From an uncultured Lachnospiraceae bacterium (lineage in GTDB: Bacteria; Bacillota; Clostridia; Lachnospirales; Lachnospiraceae), in NCBI GenBank assembly GCA_944381535.1, contig CALWLN010000120.1, positions 1 to 40,192 of the forward strand: a DNA stretch of 40,192 bases, read 5' to 3'. This document shows positions 24,867 through 33,279 of this stretch, one piece after another (positions within the stretch are counted from its first letter, which is position 1; each line of letters begins with the position of its first letter). The notes under the pieces are model-generated. The model had not been told where the DNA came from. It saw nothing but the letters and a program-made list of their open reading frames with translations, and made no database searches. A program made the translations under genes and the position numbers.

Positions 24867-25799
24867 CTATTGCCAACTGCTTTCCTTGACAATGTAGATG
24901 GGCCGTTCCTTGCTCTCCATATAAGTTTTCGATATGTACTCCCCGATCACCGCGATCACCAGAAGCTGGATTCCGTTGAGAAACAGGATCAGACAGACGA
25001 TAGTGGTATAGCCGCTGACCTCGTTTCCGAAAATCAGCGTGCTGATCCCCGTGCCCAGACCGTAGAGCATGGACAGCACAAAAAGGATGGCGCCCACAAC
25101 CCCGGCAATGGTGATGGGTGTGGTGGAGAAAGAAAAAATACCGTCCAGGGCGTAGCGAAACAGGCTTTTAAAGCTCCATTTGGTTTTCCCCGCCGCCCGC
25201 TCCACATTTTCAAAGGGAATCCATTTGGTGTCAAAGCCCACAAAGGAAAAAATCCCTTTCATGTAGCGGTTGTATTCCTTTACGGACAGCACGGCATTCA
25301 CCATTTTCCGGCTCATCATGCGGAAATCCCCGGCCCCGTCCTCCATTTTCATGTGGCTTAACTTCTGAATCACCTTGTAAAAGGCTTTGGATAAAAGGCT
25401 GCGGACGGCACTCTCCCCCTTCCGGTTCTCGCGAAAGCCGGCGCAGCAGTCGTAGCCCTCATTTTTCACGGCCTGGTACATCTGGGGAAGCAATGTCGGT
25501 GGATGCTGCAAATCCGCGTCCATGATCACGCAGTAGTCGCCGGTGGCAGCGTTCAGCCCCGCGTACATAGCGGCCTCCTTGCCGAAGTTTCTGGAAAATG
25601 CCAGGTAGCGGCAGTGATCGTCACAGGCCCGCAGAGCCCGCAAAACCTTCAGCGTGTTGTCCCGGCTGCCGTCGTCGATAAAGAGAAGCTCCGGCTCCAC
25701 CTGGGGCATGCCCTCCAGAACCGTTTTTACTTCTTTATAAAATGTGGGTAATACCTCTTCCTCATTATAACAGGGCACAATGATCGTCAGCTTATCCAT
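24867..25799 (-). CDS. Polyprenyl-phosphate glycosyltransferase, GT2 (CsbB/GtrB-like)
   Basis: This enzyme probably loads a sugar from a nucleotide sugar onto undecaprenyl phosphate at the inner face of the membrane. The 310 residues hold a GT-A domain starting LTIIVPCYNEEEVL, with the metal-binding D94-x-D96 in MDADLQHPP, followed by two membrane helices at about 232-255 and 266-290. AAGGAG lies eight bases before the ATG. It is the last gene of the yfhO-gtrA-GT2 operon. This matches the CsbB/GtcA/YfhO route known in Bacillus and Listeria for adding sugar to teichoic acids. The donor sugar is not evident. Confidence 0.9.
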   Translation of the reverse strand: MDKLTIIVPCYNEEEVLPTFYKEVKTVLEGMPQVEPELLFIDDGSRDNTLKVLRALRACDDHCRYLAFSRNFGKEAAMYAGLNAATGDYCVIMDADLQHPPTLLPQMYQAVKNEGYDCCAGFRENRKGESAVRSLLSKAFYKVIQKLSHMKMEDGAGDFRMMSRKMVNAVLSVKEYNRYMKGIFSFVGFDTKWIPFENVERAAGKTKWSFKSLFRYALDGIFSFSTTPITIAGVVGAILFVLSMLYGLGTGISTLIFGNEVSGYTTIVCLILFLNGIQLLVIAVIGEYISKTYMESKERPIYIVKESSWQ

Positions 25800-25836
25800 G
25801 TCTGTTCTCCTTCCTGTAGCTTGCTGCTGTTACTGT

Positions 25837-26301
25837 TTATTCCGTCTGTAGTTTCTCTTTCTGCCTATTTTGGTGTCCGAAAATGTGTTTCTGACAGATC
25901 ACATAATTGGCCAGCACAGTGACAACGCTGACCAGGATTTTGGATATCCCGGAGAGAAGGCAAAGCTGCTCCACAAGCAAATACAGCAGCAGATTTTCCA
26001 CCCCAAGGGTGATAAAACGCATGCCGGTGAAGGCGATAAACTCCTTTTTCCAGCTTCCCTGGGAAGCAAACACCCACTTGCGGTTAATGAAAAAAGCAAA
26101 CAAAACCGCGCCGGCCCAGGCCAGAGTGTTGGCCCACAGGTAATCTACCCGCAAAAATTCCAGGCCGAAGTAAATAAGGTAGTTGACCAGAGTCGTCAGA
26201 ACCCCGCCGATTCCGTAAGTGAAAAGTTCCTTCAGCTTCTGATACAGGGTCTGCCGGTTCTGTGATTTTTGTTGTATGTTTGAATCTTCCTGTACTTTCA
26301 T
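25837..26301 (-). CDS. GtrA-family membrane protein (lipid-linked sugar flippase)
   Basis: This small membrane protein of 154 residues has four hydrophobic helices between about residues 28 and 138, with the GtrA signature YGIGGVLTTLVNYLIYF at the first helix and FFINRKWVF after the second. It is thought to flip the polyprenyl-phosphate sugar made by the GT2 enzyme to the outer face. The gene lies 29 bases after the YfhO-type gene and 37 bases before the GT2 gene. The AAAGGAG upstream is unusually far (about 14 bases) from the ATG, which may lower its translation. Confidence 0.9.
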   Translation of the reverse strand: MKVQEDSNIQQKSQNRQTLYQKLKELFTYGIGGVLTTLVNYLIYFGLEFLRVDYLWANTLAWAGAVLFAFFINRKWVFASQGSWKKEFIAFTGMRFITLGVENLLLYLLVEQLCLLSGISKILVSVVTVLANYVICQKHIFGHQNRQKEKLQTE

Positions 26302-26330
26302 TTTTTTATCGTCTACTCCTTTGATCGCTT

Positions 26331-29042
26331 TTATTTCTCTGTAATCAGGCCCGGCGCTTTACCGGACTTCCTGCCTTTTCCAATCTGCTCCGCCGCAAGG
26401 AATCCCGCCCAGAGCAGCCAGCCTGCCAGGGACATCACCAGCCCGGCTTGCTGTAGCGGCGGCTCATAGACAAGCTCCACCTGGTGGGTCCCTGCCGTCA
26501 GCGGCAGCCCCACAAAGGCCGTATTCACCGTCTCCACCGGGACCTCCACGCCGTCCACCCAGGCCCTGTAGCCGGGCTGCATGGGATAGGAGGTGATCAG
26601 ATACCCGTCCTTAGGCATGGTGATGGTTCCCCGGGCCATCTCTTTTTGGCCCAGGCCTGCTCCTGCTTCCTGTCCCTCCGGGCCTGCCGGCTCTTCCTTA
26701 AACGGAACGATGGAACGGTTTCCCAGATAAGAGGCATCCATACTGTAAATACGCAGATCCTCAATTTCAAAGTTCCCGCTGGTCTCGACCTTAAATTCCG
26801 TCATGGCCTCATTGGAGGACAGCAGATAGGTAAAGGTCTCGTTATCATTGGGGTAGGGCGCCGAGGCCCCCGACAATTTATTTTGAATCCCGTTGACGGC
26901 AATGGTCACCGCCGACCGGGCATTATTTTTCACCTGGAAGGTCACCACAAGAATCTTATGCTCCACCGGCTCCCTGGGAATCACGGTAAATTCCGTCTCC
27001 GAGATTCTCTCAATCCGATAGTCAACACCCTCCTGTGGGTGAAGCTCTGTAAAATGAGAAGTAAACGCCGTGCCGGTCCCCTCCACAATGCTGGCAGAAG
27101 CAAGGGCCTCCAGATTTTCCGGAAACTCCAGCTGCTCATAGGCTTCCCGGGAGAGAAGGTTGACGCTGCCGTAGCACAGAGGAAGCACATCCTCCCGTTC
27201 TGCCAGAACCGCCGTTCCCTCCTGCTTCACGATCTGATAGCCCACCGGCACATTGCTGGTGGTGGTTTCCAGATAGCGGACCCCCATGAGATACAGAAGG
27301 AAAGGATTGGCCCGTTCATACAGCCCCACCCGGTTGTTGTTTCCGATGGGAGTTCGGATTTCGTCATAGAAAAATTGGCTGTACAGCGGATTGGCGGTGG
27401 AGGTGTACATGGTGGCGCGTCCCACCCCGTAGGCCAGCAGGCGGTTGCTGGTACTATAGGGCTTTAAAAAGGTGTCAAACCGGTAGTTTTCCTCCCGGTA
27501 AAAGTCCTCCCGCTCATCCTCGGAAAATGCGCTGATGACGGTGTGCTCCTTCGTGATGTAGCTGTCGTTCCTATGTAACTCAATGGCAAAGAAAAATACC
27601 AGACCGCACATGACCGTCAGTACCCCGGTAAACGCGGCAGTGGGAAGCCTTTCTGACAGGGACACTGCCACCTCAGGCTTAAAACGCTCTGCCGTCGCAG
27701 CCGCCACCTCTTTCAAACCGGCTTTCTGCTCCCGCCGCAGCCACCAACGCCACCACAGCACACCGCACACCAGAATCACCAGTACCAGATCCACCCACAC
27801 CCAGGGAATTTTGTGGGCTTTATACTGTAGATACGTGACCCATGCTATGGGAATCAAAAAGAGAACCACAGGCCGCCGTCTCCTCGACCAGAATTCCCAC
27901 AGGGTCTCCATACAGAGGTACAGTACCAGGGGCAGGAAGGGAATCAGAATCTTGGCCCGGTTATACAGAAATCCGTTCAGCACCAGCGGGACCAGCCCGC
28001 AGACCAGTGCAAACAAAATTCCCGCCGCCAGGAGCCGCGCTCTCCTCCGGCACAGGGACAGCAGCAGCAGAAAGAGCGCTATCAGCGTCAGGCCCAGACC
28101 ATACCCATTGTAAAGCAGACCTTCCATATTCCAGGTCATTTGCAGGGGGTCGGTGCCGGCGCTCCCTCCGTCCTTGGCAGAAGCGCAATTTAAAACGGAA
28201 GCCGCCGTTGGCAGAAGCAAGGATCCCGCCATGGCCACGGACGCCAGTACCCAGAGCGCATAATGCCAGGTCAGACTCCACCACCGTCCGCACCGGGCTA
28301 TGTGTGGAGCATGAAAACGCCGATTATCCGGAGGCGGAGATTGGACACCCGGCTCCCACCGAGCCGTATACAGGAAGAACAGGTAAATCACCAGCAGACA
28401 GGAGATGGAATAATAATAGCTGTGGAGATAGATCAGCGTCAGCATCAGTATCAGCAGCGCCTTCTTCCCGGTCCTGTGATAGCGGAGCACACAAAGCAGG
28501 GCTCCCAGCAAAAAGGGCATATAGTTGATAAACATAATATGCCGGTGTATGTGATAAAAACTGCCGGCTCCCAGAAACAGGATTCCTCCCAGCAGAGCCA
28601 GTTCCGCCTTAAGTCCCGCCTTTTTCAAAAAAAGGTAAAATAAAAGCACACTGCACAGATATCCGGCCACCGAATAGACCGTGATGATGGTCTCCATGGC
28701 CACTCCCGGCAGCAGACAGCCAAACAGCACATCCGGCCGAAGATAGCCGTAGTAGGCAAAATCGTAGATGTTGCTGCCGCCTCCCAGGGGAAGCTGCCCC
28801 GGAAACAGCGTGCCCTCCTCTAAAATGGTCTGGCGTATGGTTTCCGCTATGGACACATGCTGGGCGAACCAGTCGGTGGTGGAGCCGTAAAGGCTCCCGG
28901 GAACATAGGAGAGAACAATTACCAGCGCCGCCAGCATCAGCAGCAATACCGGATAAAATATCTCCCGCTTCCTCCTGCTCCGTTTCTCCGTGTCCTCCTG
29001 TCCTGGAACAAGCTCCGTTTCCTGTATCACTTCCTGTTTCAT
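26331..29042 (-). CDS. YfhO-family membrane glycosyltransferase (GT-C type)
   Basis: This 903-residue protein has about a dozen membrane helices in its first half, a large extracellular region from about 480 to 860 and one C-terminal helix. In Bacillus, YfhO uses the flipped polyprenyl-phosphate sugar to decorate lipoteichoic acid on the outer surface. The GT-C type early loop holds the motif GSTTDWFAQH after the first helix, and YLRPDVLFGCLLPG follows. The extracellular part contains PMQPGYRAWVDG, typical of the YfhO C-terminal region. GAGG lies nine bases before the ATG. With GtrA and GT2 it forms a complete three-part system. A long plus-strand frame within it (26484-27467) is a shadow. 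Confidence 0.88.
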   Translation of the reverse strand: MKQEVIQETELVPGQEDTEKRSRRKREIFYPVLLLMLAALVIVLSYVPGSLYGSTTDWFAQHVSIAETIRQTILEEGTLFPGQLPLGGGSNIYDFAYYGYLRPDVLFGCLLPGVAMETIITVYSVAGYLCSVLLFYLFLKKAGLKAELALLGGILFLGAGSFYHIHRHIMFINYMPFLLGALLCVLRYHRTGKKALLILMLTLIYLHSYYYSISCLLVIYLFFLYTARWEPGVQSPPPDNRRFHAPHIARCGRWWSLTWHYALWVLASVAMAGSLLLPTAASVLNCASAKDGGSAGTDPLQMTWNMEGLLYNGYGLGLTLIALFLLLLSLCRRRARLLAAGILFALVCGLVPLVLNGFLYNRAKILIPFLPLVLYLCMETLWEFWSRRRRPVVLFLIPIAWVTYLQYKAHKIPWVWVDLVLVILVCGVLWWRWWLRREQKAGLKEVAAATAERFKPEVAVSLSERLPTAAFTGVLTVMCGLVFFFAIELHRNDSYITKEHTVISAFSEDEREDFYREENYRFDTFLKPYSTSNRLLAYGVGRATMYTSTANPLYSQFFYDEIRTPIGNNNRVGLYERANPFLLYLMGVRYLETTTSNVPVGYQIVKQEGTAVLAEREDVLPLCYGSVNLLSREAYEQLEFPENLEALASASIVEGTGTAFTSHFTELHPQEGVDYRIERISETEFTVIPREPVEHKILVVTFQVKNNARSAVTIAVNGIQNKLSGASAPYPNDNETFTYLLSSNEAMTEFKVETSGNFEIEDLRIYSMDASYLGNRSIVPFKEEPAGPEGQEAGAGLGQKEMARGTITMPKDGYLITSYPMQPGYRAWVDGVEVPVETVNTAFVGLPLTAGTHQVELVYEPPLQQAGLVMSLAGWLLWAGFLAAEQIGKGRKSGKAPGLITEK

Positions 29043-29148
29043 AAACTACTTCCTCTTTTCGTAACTCTCTGTTCAATCGCCCTCCCGCAGGGACAGCCTG
29101 CGCGCCTCCCCTATATACCGGCGCGATTTCATGGAACAGTCTAGAACG

Positions 29149-29235
29149 GATTTCTTAAATTCCCCGAAAAGAAAATCTAAAGATTTCTTAAGAAACGTTA
29201 AAACCGCTGTCGCGCACCGTATTTTCCGCTATAAT
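29149..29235 (+). promoter_or_regulatory. Divergent control region before the two-component genes
   Basis: TATAAT at 29230-29235 is a perfect -10 box, but the -35 position (near 29207, CTGTCG) is poor, so an activator may be needed. Upstream, GATTTCTTAA occurs twice, at 29149 and 29182, 33 bases apart (about three helical turns). The second copy is part of the perfect palindrome TTTCTTAAGAAA (29184-29195). These are good candidates for response-regulator binding. They could act on the divergent YfhO operon as well. Confidence 0.5.
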
Positions 29236-29304
29236 ACTTGATTATAAGGTTCGCGCAGCGGTTCTTATAAAAGCAGAATTCGTGGGAAAGAGAAGGAAGG
29301 ACTT

Positions 29305-30060
29305 ATGGAAGCTTCACAGATTTTAGTGGTAGATGACAATCCCGAAATCAGAAATATTGTCAATATTCTCCTGTCCGGAGAGGGCTATGAAATCACCGAG
29401 GCGGCAAACGGGACGGAGGCTCTGGCCCGCCTTTCTGAGAAAGCCTTTGATCTGATCATTCTGGACGTGATGATGCCGGGCATGGACGGCTATCAGACCT
29501 GCTTAAATATCCGCAAAGAGAGCAATGCTCCCATTTTATTTTTGAGCGCCCGGACCCAGGATGGGGACAAAACCCTGGGGTTTCAGAGCGGCGGCGACGA
29601 CTATCTGGCAAAGCCCTTTTCCTACAACGAGCTTTTAAACCGGGTGAAGGCTCTGCTTCGGCGATACCATGTATATCAGGGAAAGGAAGGCGCCGGCGGA
29701 ACTGCCACAGAGCAGACGGATTCCGGCTCCGGCGAGACATTTTCCGGTCCGAAGCAACAGGTGTTTCGAAAAGGGCGGTTTCAGGTGTGGGAACAGGAAC
29801 AGCGGGTGTTTCTGGATGAACAGGAAATCGAGCTGACCGCCACGGAATATGAGATTTTACTGCTTCTGATGAAGCATGAGAAGCAGATTTTCTCCGCCAG
29901 CCACCTGTACGAGTCCATCTGGCAGGAGCCTTACTATTACGGGGCTAACAACACCATCATGGTCCACATTCGAAATCTCCGGAAAAAGATTGAAAAGGAC
30001 CCGCAGAATCCGAAAATCATCCGCACCATCTGGGGAAAGGGGTACCGGTTTGATGCTTAA
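29305..30060 (+). CDS. OmpR/PhoB-family response regulator
   Basis: This is a 251-residue two-component regulator. The receiver domain (about 1-118) has D10/D11, phospho-acceptor D54 (LDVMMPGMDG), S81 and K103. A linker of about 35 residues, rich in Gly, Ser and Thr, precedes a winged helix-turn-helix (about 155-250) with LTATEYEILLLLMKH and the wing end IRTIWGKGYRFDA. The linker is longer than usual. AAGGAAGG lies just before the ATG. The kinase gene overlaps its end by eight bases. It is divergent from the YfhO operon, so cell-envelope control is plausible but unproven. Confidence 0.94.
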   Translation: MEASQILVVDDNPEIRNIVNILLSGEGYEITEAANGTEALARLSEKAFDLIILDVMMPGMDGYQTCLNIRKESNAPILFLSARTQDGDKTLGFQSGGDDYLAKPFSYNELLNRVKALLRRYHVYQGKEGAGGTATEQTDSGSGETFSGPKQQVFRKGRFQVWEQEQRVFLDEQEIELTATEYEILLLLMKHEKQIFSASHLYESIWQEPYYYGANNTIMVHIRNLRKKIEKDPQNPKIIRTIWGKGYRFDA

Positions 30061-31411
30061 GAATACAGAACTCAAAAAAACCACCGTCACCGGGAAATTT
30101 CTGGCGGTCCTTTTCTGCGCCACCGTTCTCGCCGTTTCCTGCTTCCTGTTTCTGTACCACCAGCGGGACCCGGCTTATATTTTTCTGTATGAGCACGGGC
30201 TTATAAACCATGATCGTGAGGACTGGATCGAAGAGTTTCTGGACCGAGCCGGTGAGATCGTCATCGCCCCTGACGACGCGGAGGGACTGCGCCGGGTGGA
30301 CGAGCTTTTTGACCTCCGGGATTATTACAGCGGCATTATCATATACACCCATGACACGGAAATGTACATCAACGCCGTTTACCCTGCGGCCATGAACGAC
30401 AGCAACCTCATCTGGCGGCTGACCGGCAGCCAGTCTGTCGTTTACCAAGTGAAACTGGATTCCCTTACCACCATAAAAAAGACGGTGGCCTTTCAGGACC
30501 AGACCGCAAACGTATACTTTTTTTCCTATCATTATCTTTCCTTTTATCCCTGGTATCTGGGAGCCAGCCTTCTTTTTAGCGTTGTAATTTTTCTTGCGCC
30601 TATTCTCTGGTTTCTTCACCGAAAAGTGCGGGAAATCAAAAGTTTGAAGAATGAAATTCTCTACATGGCTGAGGGAAATCTGGAACGGCCCATTTTGGTG
30701 AAAAGCCGGGATGAATTCGGAATTTTGGCAGAACAGTTAGATTATTTAAGGAAGAGCTTAAACGACACCATCCGGGGAGAGCGGGAAAGCCGGGAGGCCA
30801 ACAGTGATCTGATCCGGGCCATGTCCCACGACCTTCGGACGCCTCTGACCATTCTCTCCGGATATCTTGAGATTGTAAAGCTCCACCGGGGCGACGCCGC
30901 CATGGAGGAGCAGTATCTGGATTCCTGCCTTAACAAGGTGCTGGAAATCCGGGAGCTCTCGGACCGGATGTTTGAGTACGCTATGGTATATGAGACACAG
31001 GAAGATTTAGAACTGGAGGAAGTGCCAATTCCCACGCTTCTTGACCAGCTTCAGGAAAATGTGAATTTTATGGAACTGGCTGGGTTTACGGTGGATTTTG
31101 ATGTAGAGACGGATTTATGGGAGAGCACGGTTACGTTTCCAGGAAACCCGCTGGCTTTAAAACGGGTGTTTAACAATCTCTTTTCAAATATTTTAAAATA
31201 CGGGGAGAAGAAACAGCCGGTGAAGGCTGCTTTTTCCATGGAAAACGGGCATTGGCGGCTGGCTCTTCGCAACCACGTAAAGCAATCCGACAAGACGGTG
31301 GAGAGCAACCGGATCGGATTGAAAAGTGTGGAAAAGATTCTTGCGCTCCATGGCGGGAGCGTGTATTCCCTGCAGGCGGGGGAGGTGTTTTCAGTGGAGG
31401 TGACGGTGTAG
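30053..31411 (+). CDS. Sensor histidine kinase
   Basis: This is the membrane partner of the preceding regulator. The start ATG at 30053 (MLKNTELKKTTVTGK, 452 residues) overlaps the regulator stop by eight bases; a longer frame runs back inside the regulator and is not credible. Helices are at about 17-35 and 167-188 with a 130-residue external sensor between them. HAMP covers about 190-245. The phospho-acceptor is H259 in MSHDLRTPLT. The ATPase has an N-box-like NNLFSNILKYG, but no DxGxG is seen; only RIGLKSVEKILALHGG remains of the later motifs, a degenerate form common in some Clostridial kinases. Confidence 0.92.
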   Translation: MLKNTELKKTTVTGKFLAVLFCATVLAVSCFLFLYHQRDPAYIFLYEHGLINHDREDWIEEFLDRAGEIVIAPDDAEGLRRVDELFDLRDYYSGIIIYTHDTEMYINAVYPAAMNDSNLIWRLTGSQSVVYQVKLDSLTTIKKTVAFQDQTANVYFFSYHYLSFYPWYLGASLLFSVVIFLAPILWFLHRKVREIKSLKNEILYMAEGNLERPILVKSRDEFGILAEQLDYLRKSLNDTIRGERESREANSDLIRAMSHDLRTPLTILSGYLEIVKLHRGDAAMEEQYLDSCLNKVLEIRELSDRMFEYAMVYETQEDLELEEVPIPTLLDQLQENVNFMELAGFTVDFDVETDLWESTVTFPGNPLALKRVFNNLFSNILKYGEKKQPVKAAFSMENGHWRLALRNHVKQSDKTVESNRIGLKSVEKILALHGGSVYSLQAGEVFSVEVTV

Positions 31412-31437
31412 GGGGCGAAGGGCCGTTTTTGGGCCCT

Positions 31438-33186
31438 CTACCCGATTAAAACATTCTTTCCCTCAAAGGCAAAGCCATATTTTCGGATTCGCTCCGCCGG
31501 GATTCCTTTGGCCCGTAAATCCGCTTCGTACTTCTTATCCTCAATCTGCTGCAATGCGTTTTGTACCGTTTCTTCCAGGTTTTTCTCTTTTCTGGGATTG
31601 AAAACCTTAAACTCTATGATGATCGCATCCTCTGCCTCAGACAACGGCTCCAATAAAACGTCATAGCGGCCATAACCGCTCTCCCGGTTGGAGGTGATGG
31701 CGTATTTCCCTCGCAACTCCACCATAAGCCCCAGCACAAAGCCATGGTAAAAGCAGACACTTGGGTTTGGTTCTGTCAAACCCTTAGTGGTCGCTTTCAC
31801 AGAGTGCAAGCATTCAGGATTGGTATCTTTTGACGGTTTTGTTCCGGTGTCAAAATAGCTGAATGTGGCAAGGGCCACTTGATTCATATAGATGTTCATA
31901 CCTTCCACGTCACCCTCAAGCAACGCCCGGATAAAATCGTTATAATCGTCCTCCGCTTCTACGAACCATCCTCTCACCATATTCTGGAACATGAGCTGCA
32001 CCTCATAATTAGTTAAAGCAAGCTCATAATCCGGATTTTGTCCCTTCGGGATTTCATTATATTCCTGATGGCTTACCACTTTCAGATATCCGCTAGCTAA
32101 AAGCAGACTCCAGATAGCCTTTGTATTTCCGTTTAACTGATTGTACACTATCTGCTCATCAATAGGCGTATATAGATGTTCTCCCTTCAACAAAATCTCA
32201 AAGGACTGCTTCACTCCTCTCTTTCCTTCCCGGATGAGCTTGCCTACCAGGCTGTTTCCGCTGGTGTTAGCCCAGTAAGTGGCAAATTTTCCTTTATCCA
32301 GGAAATTCAAAATGGACCAGGGATTATAAATATCGCTGATTTTTCCAAAGGTAAATCCGTCATACCAATCTTTTACCTGCTGTTTTTCGGTTCTTCCCAT
32401 CTCATCCATAGCGGCAAAAACCTCCTGCTCCGTGAAACCGAAACAGTCCGCATATTTATCTGAAGTAGTTGTCACCACTTCCAAATTATTCAAATCCGAA
32501 AAAATAGACTCCTTGCTTACCCTGGTAATTCCTGTCATGATAGCCCGCTCCAACCAGGGGTTCGTCTTAAACGTGGAATTAAACAGGCTTCTGGTAAAGG
32601 CCACCAGCTCATCCCAGAATCCGTCCACATAAGCCTCCTGCATGGGCGTATCATACTCATCCAGCAAAATAATTACCTTTTTCCCATAATAACGGGACAG
32701 GAAATCAGATAGCTGATAGAGAGCAAGAGGCGCGTCTTCCTCGCTCATATCCGACGCCATCCGCTCAAAGTAGGCCTTTTCCGCCTCTGACAGTTGCTCG
32801 CACCCCCGCAAAAAAGCATTCTGTTCGTACAGCTTCATCAGAAGCTGGCGAATCCGGTAACTGGTAGTCTTAAAGTCCGTTTCTTTCACATTGGCAAAGG
32901 AGAGACTGATAACCGGATAGGTTCCCTGTAAGTCTCTGTACTTTTCCTCCTGCCAGATGGACAGACCTTCAAAAAGGTCGGCTCTTCCCGCGTAATTCAC
33001 GGAAAAAAACTGTTCTACCATGCTCATAGTCAGTGTTTTTCCAAACCGGCGGGGACGGGTAATCAGCGTAACACTGTCCTCGCTTTCCCACCACTCCTTA
33101 ATAAAAGAAGTTTTATCAACATAAAAACAATTTTTTTCTATGATTTCGTTAAACTTCTGAATTCCGATTCCAACTGTACGTGCCAT
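31438..33186 (-). CDS. AAA-ATPase-like / PD-(D/E)XK nuclease-like protein (DUF1703 type)
   Basis: This 582-residue protein has an N-terminal AAA-ATPase-like domain (PF09820 type) with Walker A variant RPRRFGKTL (K50) and Walker B VIILLDEYDTPM near 170-181. The C-terminus resembles PD-(D/E)XK nuclease superfamily 9: GYGRYDVLL followed by IIIEFKVF near 505-530 supplies the D...ExK core. AAGGAGG lies seven bases before the ATG. These genes are abundant, often in several copies, in anaerobic Bacillota and Bacteroidota. A defence or mobile-element role has been suggested by context, but no function is established. Its promoter is wrapped in a 13-bp inverted repeat. Confidence 0.88.
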   Translation of the reverse strand: MARTVGIGIQKFNEIIEKNCFYVDKTSFIKEWWESEDSVTLITRPRRFGKTLTMSMVEQFFSVNYAGRADLFEGLSIWQEEKYRDLQGTYPVISLSFANVKETDFKTTSYRIRQLLMKLYEQNAFLRGCEQLSEAEKAYFERMASDMSEEDAPLALYQLSDFLSRYYGKKVIILLDEYDTPMQEAYVDGFWDELVAFTRSLFNSTFKTNPWLERAIMTGITRVSKESIFSDLNNLEVVTTTSDKYADCFGFTEQEVFAAMDEMGRTEKQQVKDWYDGFTFGKISDIYNPWSILNFLDKGKFATYWANTSGNSLVGKLIREGKRGVKQSFEILLKGEHLYTPIDEQIVYNQLNGNTKAIWSLLLASGYLKVVSHQEYNEIPKGQNPDYELALTNYEVQLMFQNMVRGWFVEAEDDYNDFIRALLEGDVEGMNIYMNQVALATFSYFDTGTKPSKDTNPECLHSVKATTKGLTEPNPSVCFYHGFVLGLMVELRGKYAITSNRESGYGRYDVLLEPLSEAEDAIIIEFKVFNPRKEKNLEETVQNALQQIEDKKYEADLRAKGIPAERIRKYGFAFEGKNVLIG

Positions 33187-33209
33187 CTGAACGCCTCCTT
33201 ATAACAGGG

Positions 33210-33270
33210 CAAAATCCGTTATGCCAGGTTCTGTTGTTCCTAGTATAACGGATTTTGGGTAAAAAAACAA
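33210..33270 (-). promoter_or_regulatory. Promoter of the AAA/nuclease-like gene inside an inverted repeat
   Basis: TTGTTT (33265-33270) and TATACT (33242-33247) are 17 bases apart. CAAAATCCGTTAT (33210-33222) and ATAACGGATTTTG (33245-33257) form a perfect 13-bp inverted repeat, and one arm covers part of the -10 box. This could be an operator for self-repression, or a terminator for recQ, whose stop is about 25 bases upstream. Confidence 0.6.
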
Positions 33271-33279
33271 CCATATGCT

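Noticed and set aside
26484-27467. Plus-strand frame of 327 codons inside the YfhO-type gene
   Set aside because: It is antisense to a well-supported membrane protein gene, is rich in Arg, His and Gly as GC-rich shadows are, and has no family resemblance.
29876-30052. Upstream extension of the plus-strand kinase frame
   Set aside because: It lies wholly within the response regulator gene in another frame. The ATG at 30053 gives the normal short overlap.
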